DNA from: JAAYJR01 sp964563975
Lineage (GTDB): Bacteria > Bacteroidota > Bacteroidia > Bacteroidales > Prolixibacteraceae
NCBI GenBank assembly: GCA_964563975.1
Contig: CAZLZJ010000101.1
Span: 1-5,219 of the forward strand
DNA length: 5,219 bases
Direction of reading: 5' to 3'
Shown: positions 1 through 5,219 of the stretch, piece by piece
Position numbering within the stretch: position 1 is the first letter of the stretch
Layout: each line of letters begins with the position of its first letter
Program-made: the position numbers and the translations under genes
Notes under the pieces: model-generated
Database searches by the model: none
The model's input: the letters and a program-made list of their open reading frames with translations, nothing else
Told to the model about the DNA's origin: nothing

Positions 1-578
1 ATCACACCATCTTCAGTCAATAGATTACGAGCAAGTTTTAAGCGAGGATACATCATACTTAGCCAGGCGGAATGATAACGTCCGGCAGTTTCAGGATTTA
101 CGACTAAACGATTACCTATTTCATCACGTTCTTCACTCTCTTTCCAGTCAGCTATATCTGTAGCAAAGTTATCACGGTAAACAAAGTCCTTCCCTGTATT
201 GTAAGGAGGGTCAATATAGATCATCTTGATTTTACCGAGATAACTCTCTTGCAGTACTTTAAGCACCTCTAAATTATCACCTTCAATATAGAGATTTTCA
301 GTGTTATCAAAATCAACACTTTCCTCACGAACTGGACGAAGTGTAGCAGTTGTAGGCAAGTTGGCAGTTACAATCGCTTCGCGCTTACCCGGCCAATCAA
401 GGCGATATCGCTCTTTACTGCCATCCACAATATCATCAGAAAGCTCTTGCTTCAGTTGGTCAAAATCAATTTTCAGGCCTTCAGCTGTTTCTGTTACACA
501 CCCGGGGAACAATTCAGCTATTCGCTCAATATTTTTACTTATCGTATCAGGTGAGTGCATATCCATTTTGTCGTTCAT
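1..578 (-). CDS. mod: Type III restriction-modification methyltransferase (Mod), N-terminal part, cut by window edge
   Basis: This is the modification and DNA-recognition subunit of a Type III restriction-modification system. It transfers a methyl group from S-adenosylmethionine to N6 of adenine in a short asymmetric site, and it supplies sequence specificity to the Mod-Res complex. Only 192 codons are visible. The catalytic motif IV reads DPPYNTG at residues 123-129, the same place as DPPY in EcoP15I Mod, preceded by the family-typical YIEGDNLEVLK segment (97-107). The family opening around NIERIAELFPGCV (16-28) is also present. The target recognition domain and the SAM-binding FxGxG motif would lie beyond the left edge, as expected for a beta-class enzyme. 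The start is the ATG at 578; in-frame ATGs at 566 and 560 are alternatives, and no clear Shine-Dalgarno distinguishes them. Base composition matches res. Mod lies downstream of res, which is unusual, and no simple-sequence repeat suggesting phase variation appears in the visible part. Confidence 0.95.
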   Translation of the reverse strand, partial: MNDKMDMHSPDTISKNIERIAELFPGCVTETAEGLKIDFDQLKQELSDDIVDGSKERYRLDWPGKREAIVTANLPTTATLRPVREESVDFDNTENLYIEGDNLEVLKVLQESYLGKIKMIYIDPPYNTGKDFVYRDNFATDIADWKESEERDEIGNRLVVNPETAGRYHSAWLSMMYPRLKLARNLLTEDGV

Positions 579-601
579 AGTATTTTATATTGTATGATGC
601 T

Positions 602-628
602 AAAAATTTAAAATCATTTTAAAATTTT
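602..628. repeat. Near-perfect AT palindrome upstream of mod
   Basis: A 27-bp palindrome is centred on C615, and 12 of 13 arm positions are complementary (the single mismatch is 606/624). It lies 23 bp upstream of the mod start codon. It could be an operator for a dimeric regulator or a hairpin in the mod leader. The sequence is almost pure A and T in a very AT-rich stretch, so chance symmetry is a real alternative. Confidence 0.4.
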
Positions 629-658
629 TTTAAATAAAAATTATTTATTATTTTAAGA

Positions 659-690
659 TTTGTTTATATAAATCATATATTATACATTTG
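659..690 (+). promoter_or_regulatory. Bacteroidota-type promoter for a plus-strand small RNA
   Basis: TTTG at 659-662 is followed after 20 nt by TACATTTG at 683-690. This is an exact match to the Bacteroidota -33/-7 pattern (TTTG, about 20 nt, TAnnTTTG). Transcription would start near 695-698, just before a structured segment that ends in an intrinsic terminator. No plus-strand protein gene follows, so the likely product is the small RNA annotated at 697-767. The promoter lies within the presumed leader of mod and points away from mod. Confidence 0.6.
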
Positions 691-696
691 TGCTGT

Positions 697-767
697 TCTT
701 TACCTAGTTCGTAAGGAACCTGCAAAGGTTTTAGCCGTTGAACCCGAATCAACGGTTTTCTTTTTTT
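697..767 (+). ncRNA. Candidate small structured RNA, opposite strand to the operon
   Basis: A transcript of about 70 nt is bounded by a consensus promoter on its left and an intrinsic terminator on its right. A 5' stem-loop can form from 698 to 727: CTTT (698-701) pairs with AAAG (724-727), then an internal loop, then GTTC (707-710) pairs with GAAC (716-719) around a GTAAG loop. An alternative hairpin, AACC (717-720) with GGTT (727-730), would compete with it. A short linker then leads to the terminator hairpin. I recognise no known RNA family and see no credible small open reading frame. The RNA is antisense to the last codons of the 153-aa gene and to the presumed leader of mod, so it could act locally on either, or in trans on something else. 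The ends are inferred, not measured. Confidence 0.5.
735..767 (+). terminator. Intrinsic terminator of the plus-strand small RNA
   Basis: A perfect 7-bp stem CCGTTGA (735-741) / TCAACGG (749-755) closes a 7-nt loop and is followed by TTTTCTTTTTTT (756-767). The U-tract lies on the plus-strand side only; read on the minus strand the hairpin is followed by CTAAAACC, so it does not look like a terminator for the operon. The stop codon and preceding bases of the 153-aa gene lie inside the hairpin. Confidence 0.75.
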
Positions 768-1210
768 GTAAATTTATTGTTTTTAAAATCAAAATCTTTC
801 GATTCCAAAATATTGCTAATATCATCCTTTTCATATGCAGTAACTAATTTAGCTTTTCTGTATTCGACAAACCGTATAACCACCACATAATTACCTTTTA
901 CCACAGCTACCCTTCTGTTTTTATAATATTCTTTTAGCTTGTTGTTCCAACCTATTTTAAGTATTGCATCCGGATCACGCAAAGCATCTTTAATCCAATA
1001 AATCTTCTCTAATCGGTTATAAGACAAAATTGATTTATCTTTTTCTTTCCGTTTGGCGCTTTCATAAAAAATGTGATCAAACATATCTTCGTAACATCTA
1101 ACGTGCACTTCATCAAAAGTGATAATATCTTCCCGGCAATATTCAATACTCCATATTTCTCTCAGCTCCACCTCGCTTAACGTATATGGTTTGATTTTTT
1201 TATATTCCAT
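749..1210 (-). CDS. Small protein resembling phage-type BECR-fold nucleases (tentative)
   Basis: A soluble, charged 153-aa protein with no signal peptide or membrane segment. I cannot name the family with certainty. Residues about 65-128 follow the pattern of the phage Barnase-EndoU-ColicinE5/D-RelE-like (PBECR) nucleases: a helix ending in ALRDPDAI (76-83), an aromatic/basic stretch KEYYKNRR (93-100), a hydrophobic strand NYVVVIRF (107-114), and a final strand LVTAY (122-126). His36 or His46, Arg99/Arg100 and Thr124 are the candidate catalytic residues. If this is right, the likely role is RNA cleavage, as in toxins or effectors. The ATG at 1210 is preferred because it overlaps the DUF3800 stop as TAATG and follows a strong AGGGGGG Shine-Dalgarno; a GTG at 1216 would add two residues but would sit within or beside that site. 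The stop is inside the opposite-strand terminator hairpin. The gene is AT-rich (about one third G+C in sampled stretches), unlike res and mod. Confidence 0.8.
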   Translation of the reverse strand: MEYKKIKPYTLSEVELREIWSIEYCREDIITFDEVHVRCYEDMFDHIFYESAKRKEKDKSILSYNRLEKIYWIKDALRDPDAILKIGWNNKLKEYYKNRRVAVVKGNYVVVIRFVEYRKAKLVTAYEKDDISNILESKDFDFKNNKFTKKENR

Positions 1211-1908
1211 TACCACCCCCCTTGCAAGTTGATTTTAAAAACATTAAATTTTTCCTCCCATTTAGGAGTATGGGTAATTTCTTTTTTTAGATGTTCCTTT
1301 TCAATAATATGAATAATCTTTTCTTTTGTGCCATTAGGTTTATAGTGTTGATTGAATTTTGAAGTAACAAGACCCGTTAAAAAGTCAGCAAATTGAATTC
1401 CTAAGGACTCTACTGATTTTAATCCCTGTAGTTGCTTAATTTCAGAAAATAAATTAGCTCTATTGAGTACTTGTTTTAATATATTTAATCTGCTTTTATC
1501 TCTATTTTTCTTAAAATCCGTAAAAATAAAATAGTCATTAAAATCAAAAATCCAATGATTAATTAGTTGATAATAAAATTTATAAAATCCCAATTCAGGA
1601 TCTCGTTCATTATATTTTTCATGATTTATTTTATCAGATTCAATTAGTATAATACGGAAACGAAGTTTATCACTTCTAAAAAAATAATCAATCAAATCAA
1701 GATAAAAATCCTTTTTTGAAGGAGATACTTTTTTCCATTTAAACTCGTGATTATAATTATGTTTTTCTTTAATTTTTTTTATATCAAGCTTAAACTTTTC
1801 GCGATAGGTTTTAGGCATCCAAATACTGCCAATGCCTGTATAAGCATGTTCATCATTATTTGTTAAAGCTTCGATAGCACTTTCATCACAATATACTTCA
1901 AACTCCAT
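1210..1908 (-). CDS. DUF3800 family protein, predicted RNase H-like nuclease
   Basis: A 232-aa DUF3800 protein. This family is widespread near restriction systems and mobile elements, is predicted to adopt an RNase H-like fold, and has no firmly established biochemical activity that I know of. Visible hallmarks are the N-terminal first strand with YCDES (residues 6-10), a central HEFKW (54-58) before the helix YLDLIDYFF, the strand LRFRIILIESD (82-92), IFTDFKKNRDKSR (128-140) with Asp131, and the C-terminal QFADFLTGLV (172-181) with Gln172 and Asp175. The acidic residues Asp8, Glu55, Asp131 and Asp175 fit a metal-binding site, so the protein looks intact. The start is the ATG at 1908, with GAAGAAAG 5 nt upstream; a TTG at 1923 would add five residues. 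It begins 35 nt after the res stop, so it probably shares the res transcript, and its stop overlaps the next start as TAATG. It is strikingly AT-rich (about 18-38% G+C in sampled 60-nt lines), suggesting a different origin from res and mod. Confidence 0.9.
   Translation of the reverse strand: MEFEVYCDESAIEALTNNDEHAYTGIGSIWMPKTYREKFKLDIKKIKEKHNYNHEFKWKKVSPSKKDFYLDLIDYFFRSDKLRFRIILIESDKINHEKYNERDPELGFYKFYYQLINHWIFDFNDYFIFTDFKKNRDKSRLNILKQVLNRANLFSEIKQLQGLKSVESLGIQFADFLTGLVTSKFNQHYKPNGTKEKIIHIIEKEHLKKEITHTPKWEEKFNVFKINLQGGW
1216..1222 (-). promoter_or_regulatory. G-rich Shine-Dalgarno deciding the 153-aa gene start
   Basis: On the minus strand AGGGGGG (1222 down to 1216) lies 5 nt before the ATG at 1210, inside the last codons of the DUF3800 gene. 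It is the strongest ribosome binding site in the window and supports the ATG over the upstream GTG. Together with the TAATG overlap it suggests translational coupling. The G6 run also places the two reading frames so that a -1 shift would join them. Confidence 0.6.
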
Positions 1909-1943
1909 ATGATCTTTCTTCAATAATTAATTATTACATTTTA

Positions 1944-4900
1944 TTATTTCAATTCAGCCACATCCAACAGCTTACTGTATGTGGGTATGACATCAAATTT
2001 TACTTCCGTGCCACTAATGGCTTTGAAGTGTTCAGTTGCACAATATATTTTGAGTTGCTCTATCTCACGAAGTTGTATTACTTCATCGCTTCCTTTTGTT
2101 TCAGCTACAAAATAGATATGTTTTACTCGCTCTTTATCGAGTACTATAGCCCAGTCGGGACTGAAATTAGCAACAGGAGTTGAGATATAGAAGTTGCGTG
2201 GTAACTTAGCATACACTACCACCTCAACGGCTTCCTCCAGATTTTTAGCAAATTGCTGTTCTACCTTCGAATCTGTATTTAGAAAGTCATAAATATGCTT
2301 TTTCAGTATCTCATCACCGCGAAGCACCTGTTGTTCGTTTGTAAATACTGTTTTGGCATCAAAACGTTCATTGGTTTTGTGATACACAATATTATTGATA
2401 ATCAGGCTAGCCTTAGTTTCATTTATAAGTTTGGATGTTTTAGCAATAAACTCTTCGGGATTTTTCCGAAACATCATAAACTTATTAGGGTTTATTTTTT
2501 GTAAAATAGTTACGATGGTACTGCGTTTTAAATTGGTAAGTGCTTCTATTTCACCTACAAGGTCGTATGAACTACCACTGTAAACTTCTGCATTTACAGA
2601 CTCTTGCTGTGCTTTGGTAACAACAATGGCTTTGCCCTCTTGCAACTGCTCCTTGGTGCTATGTTCACGCTGTTCACCCGTTACAATCCGGTATGAACGA
2701 CCGGTAATATTCAAGTCGCGGTCAATACGATTTTTGCTTTGTTCAATCAGCTTTTTTGTATCAAACTTAACTTCATACATTGTTTTAAGGCTGATTTTTT
2801 TCCATAGCTCCTGAAACTCCTTTTTACTGAAATTATCATTAATTTTTGACACCAAACCTTTACGTTCATTTACCGGCATCGGTACTTCGCCTGTATATAC
2901 GGCACGCATAAGCTCACGTAACGAATCGCTGTAAGCTTGCAAGTTATCAGGCAGAGGCAGTTTCTCTTTTTCAATTATAGCTTTCCCCTCCGGAGTAATA
3001 CGATGATCAATGTCAATAATCTTCTCACTATAGAGTATCATAACCACTCTTTCTGCATCTTTTGAATTCAGTCGATAAGTACTACCCTGTTCGTTAACTA
3101 CCAGTTTATTGATAAAATAGTTTCTATCGGCTTTTAAAGGACGATCACCCAAGCTGTTTGCTATCTCACTCTGCAAACCACGAGCAAAATTCTCATAACT
3201 CTCCGAAGCAACTACAGTCAGCTTGTTTACTTCATGTACCCGGTCACCAAGCAGTTCAAAATCTTGTCGTACTCCCCGTTTATCCACACATAGTCGCATA
3301 CCACGCCCTACCTCCTGGCGGCGACGGGTTTCACTGCCACTATCCATATTTTTCAACGTACATATCTGAAATACATTAGGATTATCCCAGCCCTCTTTTA
3401 ATGCCGAGTGAGAAAAAATAAAGCGTGTTGGCTCATCGAAGCTAAGTAAACGCTCTTTATCTTTCATTATCAATTCATAAGCAGAAACATCGTCAGAATA
3501 CTCACTGCCTCGTTTTACAGATGAATCAACGGCTCTACCTCTTTTATCGATAGAAAAATAACCATTGTGAACCCGTTCGGCTGAATCACGTCGGAGGTAC
3601 TCTTCATAATCTGTGGGAGCATAAAGTTTGTGTACTTTATCTGCATCCGTTTTATATACATAATCGGTATATTCCCGGTTAAACAGATCTAAGTGGTCAT
3701 TTATTGCTTTATAATACTCATCTTCAAATATTTTGGCGTACTCTCCCGGTTGCGCTTCACCTTCATCATCATATATCCTGTACTTTTCAACCGAATCAAT
3801 AAAAAAAAGAGAGAGTACCTTTATTCCAAGCTTAAACATCATTTTCTCCTTTGCCAAGTGCGATTGAATGGTTTCACGTATCTGTATCCTACGGAAAATA
3901 TGTTCATCATCTTTATTATTCAGTACATCTCCCGCATAAATTTCTTCACCATTAATGACAATTTTATTTTGAAAACCATCTATTTCAGTAATTATGCTGT
4001 ATTTATAGATGGGCAACTCACCCGAGAGCTGATACAAGTCTGCACCTTGCTCTAACTTACGACGTACTCTTTTCACCCCGGAACCCGAACGAATTTCAAA
4101 CTCGACTACAGCACGTGGTGGTTCGCTATTATTCACACTAATATGTTCAAGATAGAGATAACCGGAAGTACCGGTTGAACCACGCAGATTAATTCCTTTA
4201 ACCTGAATTTTTTTCACAAGTTGTTTGTTAAATGCATCCAGTGCATCCAAACGATATATTTTATTATACACTTCAGCATGTGTGGCGGAGTAGCGCAATG
4301 TGAAAAGCGGCCTAAATTCTTGCATGCTTTTCAATGATTGAGTACCAACTCTACCCACTGATTGTGGTTCATCGATAATAAGAATAGGATTGGTCTGTGA
4401 TAAAATCTCAATTGGTTTACGTGACCCAAATTGATCCAGCTCCTGATATATACGTCTGGCTGCAGCACTTCTTGCAGCAAAAGCCTGCGTGTTGATAATC
4501 ATAACGCTGATACGGTTGTCGGAAGCAAAAGATTCAATATCCTGCGGTCTTGCTGAATTGTATATAAAAGTGTTAATTTTATGACCATATATCTCTTGAA
4601 AATGCTCTTCGGTCATTTGAAATGATTTATAAACCCCTTCTCTAATTGCAATACTGGGAACAATAATAATATACTTATTCCATCCGTAAGATTTGTGCAG
4701 TTCGAACATAGTACGGATATAGGTATAAGTTTTACCTGTTCCTGTTTCCATTTCAATGGTAAAGTTTGGTCCTATATTAATTCCCGGTACACTATCAACT
4801 TTTTGGTTCTCAATAAGGTAATGACGTTGTTGTACCTGATTTATATTGTCAAGCAATTGCCCCTTAGTAATTCTCAACGAACTGTTCCGATAACCGATAT

Positions 4901-5087
4901 CCTCTTGAAACTTTTCTCCTAAAAGGGGTTGCGTAGCATCACTCTTCAGCTCACGTACTCTTCGTATGAGATCTTTGCTGCGCTGTAAAGTAAATCGGTT
5001 CGTTTTAAGAGGTTGTCCTTGAAAGCAATCCACTACAGCACGTACTGCATCTATCTGAAAGGGTTGCTCTTTGAATTGAATTTTCAT
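1944..5087 (-). CDS. res: Type III restriction enzyme Res subunit (ATP-dependent endonuclease)
   Basis: Res is the ATP-driven motor and cutting subunit that acts in complex with Mod. After Mod finds unmethylated sites, ATP hydrolysis licenses DNA cleavage some 25-27 bp away. The 1047 residues are somewhat longer than EcoP15I Res and look complete. Superfamily 2 helicase motifs are in order: Walker A ETGTGKT (114-120, Lys119), motif Ia VPSIAIREGV (143-152), motif II DEPQ (239-242), motif III SATH (267-270), motif V ALKEGWDNP (562-570) and motif VI QEVGRGMR (591-598). A long family-typical insert of about 250 residues separates the two RecA-like lobes. The C-terminal PD-(D/E)XK nuclease is intact: SPDW with Asp978, then AETKG with Glu996 and Lys998. 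The start ATG at 5087 has only a weak AAAGG 4 nt upstream. It is the first gene of the apparent operon, whereas in typical Type III loci mod comes first. G+C is around 40% in sampled lines, like mod. Confidence 0.97.
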   Translation of the reverse strand: MKIQFKEQPFQIDAVRAVVDCFQGQPLKTNRFTLQRSKDLIRRVRELKSDATQPLLGEKFQEDIGYRNSSLRITKGQLLDNINQVQQRHYLIENQKVDSVPGINIGPNFTIEMETGTGKTYTYIRTMFELHKSYGWNKYIIIVPSIAIREGVYKSFQMTEEHFQEIYGHKINTFIYNSARPQDIESFASDNRISVMIINTQAFAARSAAARRIYQELDQFGSRKPIEILSQTNPILIIDEPQSVGRVGTQSLKSMQEFRPLFTLRYSATHAEVYNKIYRLDALDAFNKQLVKKIQVKGINLRGSTGTSGYLYLEHISVNNSEPPRAVVEFEIRSGSGVKRVRRKLEQGADLYQLSGELPIYKYSIITEIDGFQNKIVINGEEIYAGDVLNNKDDEHIFRRIQIRETIQSHLAKEKMMFKLGIKVLSLFFIDSVEKYRIYDDEGEAQPGEYAKIFEDEYYKAINDHLDLFNREYTDYVYKTDADKVHKLYAPTDYEEYLRRDSAERVHNGYFSIDKRGRAVDSSVKRGSEYSDDVSAYELIMKDKERLLSFDEPTRFIFSHSALKEGWDNPNVFQICTLKNMDSGSETRRRQEVGRGMRLCVDKRGVRQDFELLGDRVHEVNKLTVVASESYENFARGLQSEIANSLGDRPLKADRNYFINKLVVNEQGSTYRLNSKDAERVVMILYSEKIIDIDHRITPEGKAIIEKEKLPLPDNLQAYSDSLRELMRAVYTGEVPMPVNERKGLVSKINDNFSKKEFQELWKKISLKTMYEVKFDTKKLIEQSKNRIDRDLNITGRSYRIVTGEQREHSTKEQLQEGKAIVVTKAQQESVNAEVYSGSSYDLVGEIEALTNLKRSTIVTILQKINPNKFMMFRKNPEEFIAKTSKLINETKASLIINNIVYHKTNERFDAKTVFTNEQQVLRGDEILKKHIYDFLNTDSKVEQQFAKNLEEAVEVVVYAKLPRNFYISTPVANFSPDWAIVLDKERVKHIYFVAETKGSDEVIQLREIEQLKIYCATEHFKAISGTEVKFDVIPTYSKLLDVAELK

Positions 5088-5219
5088 AAACCTTTGATTT
5101 TTTGATAGTATTTCCGTTTTAAAATACTATTTCTTTTCCACAACCACTGTATCTAAAATAGACAAAAACCAGAAATACTTATATGTGAATGCTGTATGGT
5201 CAAAAATATAGATTTTTTT
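5088..5219 (-). promoter_or_regulatory. Presumed promoter and leader region of res
   Basis: This AT-rich segment precedes res and shows no coding signal. A weak Bacteroidota-like promoter can be read on the minus strand: TTTG at 5204-5201 and TATTTCTG at 5177-5170, which has one mismatch to TAnnTTTG and a long spacing of 23 nt. If used, it would give a leader of roughly 75 nt that includes the inverted repeat at 5105-5130. A promoter further right, outside the window, is equally possible. Confidence 0.3.
5105..5130. repeat. Perfect 9-bp inverted repeat upstream of res
   Basis: ATAGTATTT (5105-5113) and AAATACTAT (5122-5130) are exact reverse complements separated by 8 nt, and the near edge is 17 nt from the res start codon. 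It could be an operator for a dimeric regulator controlling restriction, or a leader hairpin limiting ribosome access. No U-tract follows it on the minus strand (CAAAAAATC comes next), and on the plus strand only TTTC follows, so it is not a convincing terminator. Confidence 0.5.

Noticed and set aside
1..578. Phase-variable simple repeats as seen in some mod genes
   Set aside because: No tandem repeat of any unit size is present in the visible part of mod or its leader; the region past the left edge cannot be judged.
301..597. A plus-strand open frame of 98 codons over the start of mod, which could have used the plus-strand terminator
   Set aside because: It is antisense to the conserved Mod N-terminus with the DPPY region alongside, and it ends well before the small-RNA promoter, so the terminator is better explained by the small RNA.
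735..755. The CCGTTGA/TCAACGG hairpin as terminator of the minus-strand operon after the 153-aa gene
   Set aside because: Read on the minus strand the stem is followed by CTAAAACC without a U-tract; the U-tract is on the plus-strand side only.
690..760. A tRNA or tRNA-like fragment, suggested by GGGTTCAACGG on the minus strand resembling a T-arm
   Set aside because: The stem pairings and bases after TTC do not fit a T-arm (no following YCC or matching 5-bp stem), and no acceptor or anticodon arm can be built around it.
3693..4055. A plus-strand open frame of 120 codons inside res
   Set aside because: It lies wholly antisense to conserved Res sequence, has low-complexity hydrophobic content, no supporting start signals and no recognisable domain.

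Overview
The window is a slice of a defence-type locus, most likely from a member of the Bacteroidota. Two signs support this. Most starts lack a clear Shine-Dalgarno sequence, and the best promoter matches the Bacteroidota TTTG / TAnnTTTG pattern. All four protein genes lie on the minus strand, so transcription runs from high to low coordinates: res, then a DUF3800 gene, then a small nuclease-like gene, then mod, which runs off the left edge. The backbone is a Type III restriction-modification system. A full-length Res (1047 aa) has intact helicase motifs and an intact C-terminal PD-(D/E)XK nuclease site. The first 192 residues of Mod carry the adenine methyltransferase motif DPPY at residues 123-126.

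Region by region: 5088-5219 is an AT-rich leader of res with a perfect 9-bp inverted repeat. 1944-5087 is res. 1210-1908 is a DUF3800 protein of predicted RNase H-like fold. 749-1210 is a 153-aa protein resembling phage-type BECR-fold nucleases (a tentative call). It overlaps the DUF3800 stop codon as TAATG and has a G-rich Shine-Dalgarno. 579-748 is an AT-rich intergenic stretch. On the plus strand it carries a Bacteroidota-type promoter and a self-contained structured transcript of about 70 nt ending in an intrinsic terminator. A near-perfect AT palindrome lies just upstream of mod. 1-578 is the 5' part of mod.

The two middle genes are clearly more AT-rich than res and mod, so they look like a separately acquired pair placed between the two halves of the restriction system. 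The usual Type III order is mod then res. Here res is first and mod last, with the pair and an opposite-strand RNA between them. A reasonable working view is a composite defence locus: Mod marks self DNA, Mod-Res complexes cut unmodified DNA, and the DUF3800/small-nuclease pair adds a second, possibly toxin-like or nucleolytic, layer. That second layer is inference; nothing in the window proves it.
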